Source: Comamonadaceae bacterium (GTDB lineage: Bacteria > Pseudomonadota > Gammaproteobacteria > Burkholderiales > Burkholderiaceae_C). Taken from it: a DNA stretch of 34,263 nucleotides. Both the position numbers and the translations under genes were made by a program. Shown here in pieces: positions 16,574-24,257 of the stretch. The notes under the pieces were generated by a model. The model was not told where the DNA came from, made no database searches, and saw only the letters and a list, made by a program, of their open reading frames with translations. The DNA lies in NCBI GenBank assembly GCA_025356545.1, contig JANXSU010000202.1:1-34263 (forward strand), read 5' to 3'. Every line of letters starts with the position of its first letter. Within the stretch, counting starts at the first letter, position 1.

Positions 16574-18244
16574 TCAAGAGGGTGACTCGTCATTCATCCA
16601 GGTTTTCACAATGTTGGCCACCGCCGCCGGGTTGTCCCGTGTCAGTTTGCGTGCATCTTCCAGCGCCAAATCACTGGCCAAGACCAATGAGTCATTGCCG
16701 CTGCGATTGGGCGCAGGCAACAGAGGCCGCTCTGTTTCTTCGGCCACCAAGGCGTCAACTTGATTGTTATGCCAGGCATCGGGCGGATTGGCGAACGCTT
16801 TTAACCCAGGCCGAACGGCTCCCATCAAGACCATGGCAGAAAACAACAAAGCTCCTACAGGCCACGCCAGGCTGCGCGCCATGTCCTGCACCTCCGCCTG
16901 CCTCCACAATGGCAACTCAACCACGGTAATTTTTTCTTTGACGAAGGGCGCATTCATCAAACTCACAGAATCTCCCCGCTCTTTACTAAAACCAATGGCT
17001 TCACGCACCAATGACGTCATTTTTTCAAGCTGTTGTTCTGATAAAGGGGTCGTCGTAGTCTTGCCCTTGTCGTCCGTCACGGTTTGATGATTGATAACCA
17101 CAGCCGCACTCAACCGTTTGATCACTCCTGTGCCAGCCTTCACCACTTTGATGGTTTTGTCCACCTCGTAATTGGTAATAGACTCACGTTTGGTATTGCC
17201 ATTCGCACTCGCCCCTCCGGGGGCCACCGTTTGCGTAGTGGCATTGATAGGGGCAGAAGTCGCAGCAGGCGGTTGATTGGTCGTGGCCCCTGGCACACCG
17301 GATGCGCCTGCAGCAGATGACCCATTGCTGCTCTCCACCGTTTGTTGACTACGAACTGCGCTTGAATCTGCCGACTGATTGGGCTTGTGTAATTCAGACG
17401 TTTGCTCTGTCTGCGAGAAGTCCACTTCTGCAGCCACTTGTGCCTTGATGTTTTGCCGCCCCACGACCGGCTCCAGCATGTCAAGAATACGCCGACTGTG
17501 CATTTGCTCCAACTGCTGAACATACTGCAATTGCTGGGCGTCAGCCACCCCAGATGCACCTGACTGACTGTCACTGGGTGCTGATAAGAGCTTGCCGGAA
17601 TCATCCAGCACACTGACCGCACCGGGGCTCATTTCAGGCACGCTAGAAGCCACGAGATGAATGATGCCTGCGAGTTGATTCCGATCCAGGGCGTACCCGG
17701 AATTCAAGCTAATCAAAACCGAGGCTGATGGTTTTTGTTGCTCCCTGAAAAATCCATTTTGATTCGGCAAAGCCAAATGGACTCGCGCACTTTGCACGGA
17801 TAAGAGCGACTGAATCGAACGCGTTAACTCCCCCTCCAAGCCCCGTTGAAAAGTCAAACGCTCTTGAAACTGCGTCATTCCGAACCGGTTGGCCTCCATC
17901 ACCTCGAAACCTGAGATTGATCCTTTGGGAAGACCCTGAGATGCAAGCCTCAAACGGGTGTCATGCACACGATTGGCAGGCACCAGAATGGCCCCCCCCC
18001 CGGGCGCATGCTTGTAAGGCACATTCATTTGAGACAACTGGGCGATGATGGCACCGCCATCCTTGTCAGCCAGATTGGCATACAGCACGCGCCACTCCGC
18101 ATCTCTACCCATGACCAAGCCGATGGCTCCAATGGCGAGCAATAGAAAAATACCAAGCGCCAAACGTATTTTTTGGCTCTGACTCATACCCGTCAGACGC
18201 TCATTGAATGTAGGGTTGAGAGGAATCGCAGTGGCTACAGTCAT
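16574..18244 (-). CDS. fliF: Flagellar MS-ring protein FliF
   Basis: The founding membrane ring of the basal body, 556 aa. Two membrane helices flank a large periplasmic region: the first at about 26-45 and the second at about 455-475 (WPVGALLFSAMVLMGAV). The ring-building domain contains LPKGSISGFEVMEANRFGMT. The variable Ser/Gly/Ala-rich segment (about 300-350) is usual. The C-terminal IVKTWMNDE is the FliG-binding tail. It is the first gene of the large fli operon. Codons 82-84 are GGG-GGG-GGG followed by G, a ten-G tract (18001-17992). Loss or gain of one base would stop FliF soon after residue 85. Confidence 0.97.
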   Translation of the reverse strand: MTVATAIPLNPTFNERLTGMSQSQKIRLALGIFLLLAIGAIGLVMGRDAEWRVLYANLADKDGGAIIAQLSQMNVPYKHAPGGGAILVPANRVHDTRLRLASQGLPKGSISGFEVMEANRFGMTQFQERLTFQRGLEGELTRSIQSLLSVQSARVHLALPNQNGFFREQQKPSASVLISLNSGYALDRNQLAGIIHLVASSVPEMSPGAVSVLDDSGKLLSAPSDSQSGASGVADAQQLQYVQQLEQMHSRRILDMLEPVVGRQNIKAQVAAEVDFSQTEQTSELHKPNQSADSSAVRSQQTVESSNGSSAAGASGVPGATTNQPPAATSAPINATTQTVAPGGASANGNTKRESITNYEVDKTIKVVKAGTGVIKRLSAAVVINHQTVTDDKGKTTTTPLSEQQLEKMTSLVREAIGFSKERGDSVSLMNAPFVKEKITVVELPLWRQAEVQDMARSLAWPVGALLFSAMVLMGAVRPGLKAFANPPDAWHNNQVDALVAEETERPLLPAPNRSGNDSLVLASDLALEDARKLTRDNPAAVANIVKTWMNDESPS

Positions 18245-18416
18245 CGATTTTTCCGATCAACGCAGTGCAAATTTGCACCACCAATGCGACCGATTATTCG
18301 ACCTCTTCAGAAAAACATGCCTAGGAATAGCGGCGCGATTACCCTTCATTTCACAATCTGGGCTTCTGAACTGTTCGCTAGGATCAATCTGTCTATTTTC
18401 TCCTCAGGAGACGTTC
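18245..18416. promoter_or_regulatory. Divergent fliF/fliE promoter region with a 14-bp palindrome
   Basis: This gap drives the fliF operon leftward and fliE rightward. It holds a perfect 14-bp palindrome, GTGCAAATTTGCAC, at 18265-18278, 20 bp before the fliF start, a plausible operator. A weak -10-like AATAAT lies on the minus strand near 18292. No sigma-54 or FliA consensus is visible, which would fit FlhDC-dependent class II promoters read by sigma-70, but no clear FlhDC box was found. Confidence 0.5.
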
Positions 18417-18734
18417 ATGGAACTTCGACTATCCCCCACTACGATGCCTACGGCGGTGCGGCCAGCCAGCCCTTCCAAAATCGGCGTTTCGCAATCGCCA
18501 ACCGCTTCGGTGAACGGCTTTTCAGGGGCACTCAAAAGTGCACTGGGTGCTGTGGATCAGGCTCAAAACCATGCCGTCAAACTTCAGCACGAAGTCCAAA
18601 TGGAAAACCCCAAAGTCAGTCTAGAAGAAACTATGGTGGCCATTCAGAAAGCACAAATCGGATTTCAGGCCACGCTGCATGTGCGCAACCGCATGGTGCA
18701 AGCCTATACCGACATCATGAATATGCAGGTCTAA
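18417..18734 (+). CDS. fliE: Flagellar hook-basal body protein FliE
   Basis: The adapter that joins the MS ring to the rod and one of the first exported proteins. It has 105 aa and lacks a signal peptide, as expected. The C-terminal half carries the conserved NPKVSLEETMVAIQKAQIGF and VRNRMVQAYTDIMNMQV. The ATG at 18417 is preceded by AGGAG at 18406-18410; the longer frame from 18204 overlaps the fliF start and lacks family similarity. It is convergent with fliT, 23 bp away. Confidence 0.95.
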   Translation: MELRLSPTTMPTAVRPASPSKIGVSQSPTASVNGFSGALKSALGAVDQAQNHAVKLQHEVQMENPKVSLEETMVAIQKAQIGFQATLHVRNRMVQAYTDIMNMQV

Positions 18735-18757
18735 GCTCCCTCCCGCTGTTTAGTGCG

Positions 18758-19054
18758 TCAGTGCAATACTTGCGGCTCATCCAACGTTCGCTCAAATTCG
18801 GCCAACCAAGGTTCTGCCAAGTAACGAATCTGTGCATCATTGTGCAAAATGCGCTGCATGATTTTCATCTTAGCTGCGCGGTGCTCTGGCAAAAGTTCTT
18901 CGGTTCTGGCCCTGACGCGCAGCTGTTCAATCAAGACCGCGCAGGCTCCTTCATACTGAACCACTTCATCCCAGTTTTTCGACGCAGCGGCATCCAGCAT
19001 CTTGCGACTGCTGTCTTCAATCGCCCGGTAATAGTCAATCAGCATCTTGGACAT
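18758..19054 (-). CDS. fliT: Flagellar chaperone FliT
   Basis: A small helical cytoplasmic protein of 98 aa. FliT is the export chaperone of the cap protein FliD and, in enterics, an inhibitor of FlhDC. Sequence features are modest: MSKMLIDYYRAIEDSSRKML at the start and a predicted helical bundle. Position directly after fliS, in a fliD-fliS-fliT order, makes the call fairly safe. Confidence 0.85.
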   Translation of the reverse strand: MSKMLIDYYRAIEDSSRKMLDAAASKNWDEVVQYEGACAVLIEQLRVRARTEELLPEHRAAKMKIMQRILHNDAQIRYLAEPWLAEFERTLDEPQVLH

Positions 19055-19055
19055 C

Positions 19056-19490
19056 TCAGCCTCCTATGGATGAGGCATGACGAGTCATGGTCATGACCTC
19101 TGGGCGAATTTGAGTCCATGCCTGTGCAAGAGGCTGCAACAACCCAATCACTTCGTCCACCATTTTTTCATCGCTTCGCAAATTGGCTTCTGACAAACGA
19201 ATGATGCAGTAGTCATACACGCTGCGCAGTTGAAATGCAAGATCGCCACCCTGTGCATCATTCAAACCCGCTTTCAAGCCTTCTTCAATAAGGCGTACGG
19301 CGCGGCCAATGGCCTTGCCTTTGGCTGGAATGTCATGCATTTGCATGGCATGTTTGGTGCTTTTTAGGGCTTGCAAAAGCGCTTCGTAGAGCAAGGCCAC
19401 CAACTGATGTGGATCGGCCCCTGCGACCATCGTTTCCACGCCCACAGCTCGGTAGGCATTGGCGGAGCGCATGTTGACGGGTGTAAACAT
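19056..19490 (-). CDS. fliS: Flagellin export chaperone FliS
   Basis: A cytoplasmic chaperone that keeps flagellin unfolded for export. It has 144 aa, with the characteristic N-terminal pattern AYRAVGVETMVAGADPHQLV followed by LLYEALLQAL. It lies 74 bp after fliD and ends 1 bp before fliT. Confidence 0.95.
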   Translation of the reverse strand: MFTPVNMRSANAYRAVGVETMVAGADPHQLVALLYEALLQALKSTKHAMQMHDIPAKGKAIGRAVRLIEEGLKAGLNDAQGGDLAFQLRSVYDYCIIRLSEANLRSDEKMVDEVIGLLQPLAQAWTQIRPEVMTMTRHASSIGG

Positions 19491-19564
19491 TTTTTGCCTT
19501 TCGTGTGTTCTCGATAAGTTTTTATCGACACCCGAGCGGCAAACTCAAGGTCTAAATTCACATG

Positions 19565-20980
19565 TCAGGCGGCAGGTTTGTTCCACTGCGCCAGTTGTGC
19601 TGTTACATAAGATCCTAGTGCATTCATTTTGGCCATTTGAGCGTCGAGAGCTGAGTACTGTTTTCGCAATTGCGTCTCTACAAGAGCCGCACGCTGGTTA
19701 ACCCGGTCTTGTTCGCTTGAATTCCGAGTGATTGCCCCTTGAATCGCAGTGGACTTGTTCACGACAGCCCCATCAAATTTGACCAGCCCGCGTGCAAAAT
19801 CGCGCACTTTCAATCCAAACCCATTCGTTGCGTTGTTGCTATTGTCCGTTGCAAACAAATTTTTTAAATTAGACATGTCCGTCATAGACGTCGTCAATTT
19901 AGTGGTGTTAAGTTTGAGTGATCCGTCCGCCTGCTGCTCCAGGCCCACCTCAGACAGGCGGCTATAGGCAGACCCCGTGCTGCTAGATCCCACAATGCTG
20001 CGCAGTAAGTTTTGCAACCCCACCGTTGTTGAATCGCCTTGCAGAGCTCCAGATTTTCCGCCAGGGACATACTTTGTTGAGTTGGTCAACGTCGTACTCA
20101 AAGTGCTGTAGGCTTCTGCGAAAGTTTGTATGTTTTTTTGAATAGCCGTTTGGTCTTGTGCAACAGTAATCTGAACGGGTGCCGTCGTCACCTGCGCAAG
20201 CTGAAGGGTCAACCCCGGAACAACATTGGTCAAGGTATTGCTGGCTGATTCAATGCCGACGCCATTCAAGCTAGCTACAGCATTGATCCCGGACTGGCCC
20301 AAAACCATGCCGCTGGACGATGCCAATGGGTTGCTCTGATTGGTGAACGACAAACTATCTAACCCAGAAAATCCTGATGAAGCAATACGAAAACCTGCGG
20401 CTACGCCCGTTGTTCTTGACTGGAAAACAAGCCGCTCTTGGCCGCCACTTCTCAAAACCGTAGCCGTCACGCCCGCACTGGCTGCATTGATTTTGTTGGC
20501 CGCCGTGGTCAAGGTATCGGATCCAGTGAGGGCAACAGTCACCGGACTACCCCCAGCGACGAACGAACCCGTAGCCCAACTGCCAACATCAATAGTCAAA
20601 TTTCCTGTGTCAGTGGAGGCTCCCAAAACGGTGTCAATCCCCACATTTTGAGAGCCAGTAGTCTGTGCTCGGGCCAATTGCGTCACACTCAAACTAAAGG
20701 CTGTTGAGCTGGCGGCCGAACTGGCACTCACATTCACCGCAGCCGGATTGGAAGATGTCGCCACCTGCGCCGACCATCCTGCTGACTGCGCCAGAGCATC
20801 TGCCGCATCTCCCAACGCAGAAACCTGAGATTGGATCATTCCATACAGCGATAACTGCGTTTGGAGTGTCGACGCCTTGGTTTGCAAGGGTTGCAAAGGC
20901 TGCTTTTCAATGGCGACGAGCTGGGTAACGATGCTGTTCACATCGAGACCACTGCCAACACCCGGCGATGAAATTGCCAT
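19565..20980 (-). CDS. fliD: Flagellar filament cap protein FliD
   Basis: The cap that directs flagellin polymerisation at the filament tip. It has 471 aa. The N terminus has the conserved SSPGVGSGLDVNSIVTQLVA. The C terminus is a long helical segment ending in MNALGSYVTAQLAQWNK. The middle is Ser/Thr/Ala-rich as in flagellin-like proteins. The ATG at 20980 has AGGAGG 7-12 nt upstream. It is followed by fliS on the same strand. Confidence 0.96.
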   Translation of the reverse strand: MAISSPGVGSGLDVNSIVTQLVAIEKQPLQPLQTKASTLQTQLSLYGMIQSQVSALGDAADALAQSAGWSAQVATSSNPAAVNVSASSAASSTAFSLSVTQLARAQTTGSQNVGIDTVLGASTDTGNLTIDVGSWATGSFVAGGSPVTVALTGSDTLTTAANKINAASAGVTATVLRSGGQERLVFQSRTTGVAAGFRIASSGFSGLDSLSFTNQSNPLASSSGMVLGQSGINAVASLNGVGIESASNTLTNVVPGLTLQLAQVTTAPVQITVAQDQTAIQKNIQTFAEAYSTLSTTLTNSTKYVPGGKSGALQGDSTTVGLQNLLRSIVGSSSTGSAYSRLSEVGLEQQADGSLKLNTTKLTTSMTDMSNLKNLFATDNSNNATNGFGLKVRDFARGLVKFDGAVVNKSTAIQGAITRNSSEQDRVNQRAALVETQLRKQYSALDAQMAKMNALGSYVTAQLAQWNKPAA

Positions 20981-21030
20981 ATCTACCTCCTATCCTCTGT
21001 TTATAAGGCGACTCTGTTGCTTTCAAAGCG

Positions 21031-21065
21031 AAAAAAAGCGGCGCTGACACCTGTCAAACGCCGCC
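21031..21065 (-). terminator. Rho-independent terminator of the minus-strand flagellin gene
   Basis: On the minus strand, a GC-rich stem (GCGGCG with CGCCGC) encloses an inner TGACA/TGTCA stem and is followed by seven T residues. It begins about 43 bp after the flagellin stop at 21108 and lies ahead of fliD, so fliD probably has its own promoter in the remaining 50 bp. Confidence 0.88.
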
Positions 21066-21107
21066 TTCCAGATTCCACACAGTGAAGCCCGTGCGCCTCA
21101 GTCGGAC

Positions 21108-21875
21108 TTATCGCAAGAGTGCAAGTACCCCTTGAGGCCCTTGGTTAGCTTGCGCCACCATCGCAGTACCGGCCTGTTGCAGCACATTGGCACGCGACAG
21201 GTTTGATGTTTCCTGTGCATAGTCGGCATCCATGATGCGTCCTTGAGCCGCTGAAAAATTCTCTGCACCTACACGCAAATTCGCGACGACCGACTCGAAA
21301 CGGTTTTGCGTGGCACCGTAACTGGCGCGTACTCCGTTAATGGCGGCCAAGTCGGTATCAACGGCAGCAATACTCAAGGTGCCACTGGCTGCCGTTTGAA
21401 CGGCAGCCGCCGTAGAAAAAGCAATGGTATCGCCTGTGTTAGCCCCGACTTGAATAGACGAGGTATTTGCCGCCATCAAATTGATACCATTGAACTTGGT
21501 ATTGCCAATGACGCGGGTGTTTTCAGCCTGTAGCAGATCCCACTCGGCAGTTAGCGCGGTCGTATTTGCACCAGCACTCGCACCTTGCACCGCAAGCTCA
21601 CGCATACGCTGTAAGTTGTTGCTGATACTGCCCAAGGCACCATCAGCCATGGACGCCATCGAGATAGCATCATTCGAATTGCGAACAGCCACATTCATGC
21701 CGCGTGCCTGCGACTCCAGACCTGAGGCAATGGACATGCCGGCGGCATCGTCCTTCGCGCTGTTCACCCGCAAACCCGACGACAAACGCGCCATGGAAGT
21801 TTGCAGCGAACTCTGGGTACTGGCCAACCAGCGTTGACCGTTCATTGATGCGACATTAGTATTGATACCTGACAT
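21108..21875 (-). CDS. fliC: Flagellin, short form (paralog 1)
   Basis: A filament subunit of 255 aa. It contains the conserved N-terminal D0-D1 region (MSGINTNVASMNGQRW and LSSGLRVNSAKDDAAGMSIA) and the C-terminal D1-D0 region (RFESVVANLRVGAENFSAAQ, NVLQQAGTAMVAQANQGPQG). The central variable region is only some 60 residues, so surface domains D2 and D3 are essentially absent. The ATG at 21875 is chosen because it begins the conserved flagellin N terminus and has AAGGAG upstream; the frame extends to 21947 with unrelated residues. It is divergent from a second flagellin gene. Confidence 0.97.
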   Translation of the reverse strand: MSGINTNVASMNGQRWLASTQSSLQTSMARLSSGLRVNSAKDDAAGMSIASGLESQARGMNVAVRNSNDAISMASMADGALGSISNNLQRMRELAVQGASAGANTTALTAEWDLLQAENTRVIGNTKFNGINLMAANTSSIQVGANTGDTIAFSTAAAVQTAASGTLSIAAVDTDLAAINGVRASYGATQNRFESVVANLRVGAENFSAAQGRIMDADYAQETSNLSRANVLQQAGTAMVAQANQGPQGVLALLR

Positions 21876-22181
21876 TTGAAGCTCCTTGAAGTTAAAAAAA
21901 AACGGTACTGATCCCACTTCATCGCCAGCCCCGTGGCTGGTCGCCAAACCCGGATGTCCCTGCTGGGCTCTCCCGGGTGACGAGCCCTTGAATCAGAACC
22001 CGTTGGAATTGCTTTCGGCTCGTTTTCTGGACAACTTAAGCCCTAAATTCAAATTTATCGCCTTCAGAACGGGAGATAGACGTGATTCACTTGGTTTATT
22101 TCGGCATTGGAGGGCTCAAGTTTCCCGAAAATTTGCTGACCGTGCACTTCCGTTTTCACTTCTGATTTAAAGGAGATTTTT
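21876..22181. promoter_or_regulatory. Divergent flagellin promoter region
   Basis: This 306-bp gap serves two flagellin genes. On the plus strand, TCAAGTTT (22116-22123), 11 bp and GCTGACCG (22135-22142) fit a FliA (sigma-28) promoter, strongest in the -35 box, 39 bp before the second flagellin start. On the minus strand, TTAAGTTG (22039-22032), 12 bp and GCCGAAAG (22019-22012) is a weaker candidate that would give the first flagellin a leader of over 100 nt. That leader has two hairpins, at 21925-21940 and 21965-21987, and a run of ten A residues near 21894-21902. Confidence 0.55.
22116..22142 (+). promoter_or_regulatory. Candidate FliA (sigma-28) promoter for flagellin 2
   Basis: TCAAGTTT matches the enteric FliA -35 consensus TAAAGTTT at 7 of 8 positions. 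The 11-bp spacing is exact. The -10 GCTGACCG matches GCCGATAA at 4 of 8. Position relative to the gene is suitable. Confidence 0.5.
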
Positions 22182-22979
22182 ATGTCAAGCATCAATACCA
22201 ATGTTTCATCATTGAACGCACAACGCAATTTATCCACTTCAGCGAACTCACTCGCCACATCCATGCAGCGCCTGTCATCCGGCCTGCGAGTGAACAGCGC
22301 CAAGGACGATGCAGCGGGTCTGGCCATCGCCGCGCGCATGGAAACCCAAACACGAGGTATGAATGTGGCAATTCGCAATGCGAACGACGCCATCTCCATG
22401 GCCCAGACGGCGGATGGGGCGTTAGGCGCCATTGGCAGCAATTTGCAGCGCATGCGTGAATTGGCCGTACAGGGATCTAATGGCACAAATACTGCCACCG
22501 ATCTGGCCTCGCTGGATGCGGAATACACGCTGCTAGCGGCAGAAAATACACGCATTATTGGCAGCACAACCTTCAACGGCATCAACGTTCTTGGGGCAGT
22601 GAACTCCCAATTTCAGGTCGGTGCCAACAGCGGCGATACCATCACGATTGCTGTCGGCGCGGCCGCTCAAACAGCGACGACATTAGGGGCTACCAACGCT
22701 ACCGCATCGGCACAGCTAACAGCACTCGACACGGATATTAACAACGTATCAGCCACTCGGGCCACCTGGGGTGCATCTCAAAATCGCTTTGAACAAGTGA
22801 TTGCCAATTTACGCGTGGGTTCAGAAAACTCAGCGGCCGCCCGTGGGCGCATCATGGACGCTGATTTTGCGCAAGAAACCGCCAACCTGTCGCGAGCCAA
22901 TGTACTGCAACAGGCAGGAACCGCCATGGTGGCGCAAGCTAACCAGATGCCGCAATCCGTACTCGCGTTACTCAAGTGA
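22182..22979 (+). CDS. fliC: Flagellin, short form (paralog 2)
   Basis: A second filament subunit, 265 aa. The N-terminal part (MSSINTNVSSLNAQRNLSTS, LSSGLRVNSAKDDAAGLAIA) and C-terminal part (RFEQVIANLRVGSENSAAAR, NVLQQAGTAMVAQANQMPQS) are canonical. It differs from the first flagellin mainly in the short central region, which includes an Ala/Thr-rich stretch (about 165-185). AAAGGAGA stands 7 nt before the ATG. Whether both are built into one filament, or one is minor, is not visible from sequence. Confidence 0.97.
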   Translation: MSSINTNVSSLNAQRNLSTSANSLATSMQRLSSGLRVNSAKDDAAGLAIAARMETQTRGMNVAIRNANDAISMAQTADGALGAIGSNLQRMRELAVQGSNGTNTATDLASLDAEYTLLAAENTRIIGSTTFNGINVLGAVNSQFQVGANSGDTITIAVGAAAQTATTLGATNATASAQLTALDTDINNVSATRATWGASQNRFEQVIANLRVGSENSAAARGRIMDADFAQETANLSRANVLQQAGTAMVAQANQMPQSVLALLK

Positions 22980-23075
22980 TCATTAATTCCGCCAAATGGT
23001 CTATTTCAATCAGTTTCCGAAATCCGCACCGGCCTTGCTGCGTCAATAGTCACTTCAGCACTGGCCATACTTTCA

Positions 23076-23106
23076 TGGCGTTGTAGGAATTCCTCCTACA
23101 ACGCCA
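23076..23106. terminator. 13-bp perfect hairpin between flagellin 2 and flhD
   Basis: TGGCGTTGTAGGA and its exact complement flank a 5-nt loop (ATTCC). It lies 97 bp after the flagellin stop and 115 bp before flhD. There is no T run after it on either strand, so it is not a classic intrinsic terminator. It may end or stabilise flagellin mRNA, or sit in the flhDC leader as a regulatory structure. Confidence 0.5.
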
Positions 23107-23220
23107 GCTCAATAAGCTGACACATCAAACAGGTGTTTTCCGATTCAAGTTTCTGCCCGACTCATCCAGAATCAACTCCATGCCCCTACACAGGGATTGT
23201 CTTAAAACAAGGAGTCGATC

Positions 23221-23547
23221 ATGAAGGATGAAACATTCAACGCAGAGATTCGGGAAGTCAACTTGACCTACCTCATGCTGGCGCAGAACTTGATCCGCAA
23301 GGACAAGGCCTCCGCTCTTTTCCGTCTTGGCATCTCAGAGGAATCGGCCAATCTCTTGATTGCCATGACGCCAACCCAGATTTCTAAAATATCCAACACT
23401 AATATGCTGCTGTGCCGCTTCCGCATGGACGATGAAATGGTGTGGAGCCTGCTCACTAACCACGCGGCCAGCAAGGTAGACAACGACGCCACAACACGAC
23501 TGCATGCCAGCATCCTGATGGCCGGCCGCTACTCAGAAACAATGTAG
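23221..23547 (+). CDS. flhD: Flagellar master regulator subunit FlhD
   Basis: One half of the FlhD4C2 activator that switches on the flagellar hierarchy. It has 108 aa, with the highly conserved EIREVNLTYLMLAQNLIRKD and RLGISEESANLLIAMTPTQI. Cys65 is conserved, matching the disulfide cysteine of the enteric protein. AAGGAG stands 7-12 nt upstream of the ATG. flhC follows after 11 bp. Confidence 0.97.
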   Translation: MKDETFNAEIREVNLTYLMLAQNLIRKDKASALFRLGISEESANLLIAMTPTQISKISNTNMLLCRFRMDDEMVWSLLTNHAASKVDNDATTRLHASILMAGRYSETM

Positions 23548-23558
23548 GAGACAAAACC

Positions 23559-24095
23559 ATGCCCGCCAAAAGTGTTCTCAATGAATCACATGAAATCGCA
23601 CGCGCTGTGGCCTTGATCCAGCTCGGTGCTCGCTTGCAAGTTCTGGAGAGTGAGACCCACATTTCCTATGAGCGACTGCTGCGCTTGTACAAAGAGGTTG
23701 CCGGTCAATCACCATCCAAAGGCCAGCTTCCGTTTTCGACGGATTGGTTTTTAACCTGGCAGCCTAATATCAATGCCTCTTTGTTTCTGAATATTTACGA
23801 ATACATCGCCAAGGTCAGCGAGCTCGAAGAAATCGACGCCATCATGAAAGCCTACAGACTGTATAGCGAACAGGTTAGCGCCCTGGGCATGGAACCTATC
23901 CTGACATTGACCCGCGCTTGGCGACTGGTGAAATTCGTGGACAACAACATGTTGTCCATGACGTGTTGTAGTAAATGTGGCGGTCACTTTGTAACTGAAC
24001 CCTATGAAAACTCGCGGCACTATGTCTGTGGCTTATGTGTGCCACCCGCACGCGCAGGCAAGAGTCTGGGCAGTGGCGGAATCCTTTTGCACTGA
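23559..24095 (+). CDS. flhC: Flagellar master regulator subunit FlhC
   Basis: The DNA-binding partner of FlhD, 178 aa. Four cysteines at 137, 140, 157 and 160 (CSKC and CGLC) form the expected zinc site, and an extra Cys is at 136. The conserved LPFSTDWFLTWQPNINASLF is present. It forms an operon with flhD; a clear terminator follows at 24125-24149. Confidence 0.97.
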   Translation: MPAKSVLNESHEIARAVALIQLGARLQVLESETHISYERLLRLYKEVAGQSPSKGQLPFSTDWFLTWQPNINASLFLNIYEYIAKVSELEEIDAIMKAYRLYSEQVSALGMEPILTLTRAWRLVKFVDNNMLSMTCCSKCGGHFVTEPYENSRHYVCGLCVPPARAGKSLGSGGILLH

Positions 24096-24124
24096 GCACT
24101 AATCCACATCGCTCAATGCACAGG

Positions 24125-24149
24125 AAAAGGGGCTCAAAGAGCCCCTTTT
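24125..24149 (+). terminator. Rho-independent terminator after flhDC
   Basis: AAAAGGGGCTC and GAGCCCCTTTT form an 11-bp perfect stem with an AAA loop, 29 bp after the flhC stop. The T run is short (four T, then CTC) but the stem is strong. It separates flhDC from motA. Confidence 0.9.
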
Positions 24150-24257
24150 CTCATGATGCGAGCACAACTAGGCGACCTAAAATTAATTGTGCCATCGACA
24201 CCAAACCGCGTTGGCCATCCACCCCCGTCAACCTTTTAACCTGAGCGTCAAACTAAC
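24150..24257 (+). promoter_or_regulatory. Putative motA promoter region
   Basis: After the flhDC terminator, motA needs its own promoter in this 108-bp gap. A TAAAAT at about 24179 could be a sigma-70 -10, but no matching -35 is seen, and I found no FliA consensus. The assignment rests on position only. Confidence 0.35.

Noticed and set aside
18204-18416. Longer FliE start
   Set aside because: It crosses the divergent promoter gap and the fliF start; the ATG at 18417 has a good AGGAG.
20981-21030. Possible fliD promoter TTGAAA with TATAAA
   Set aside because: Spacing is about 15 bp, and the FliA alternative in the same place (GCCTTATA) has wrong spacing too; a promoter is likely here but I cannot define it.
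23145-23175. TCAAGTTT before flhD as a FliA promoter
   Set aside because: The -35-like box is good but no -10-like element follows at 11 bp; flhDC is also not expected to be FliA-driven.
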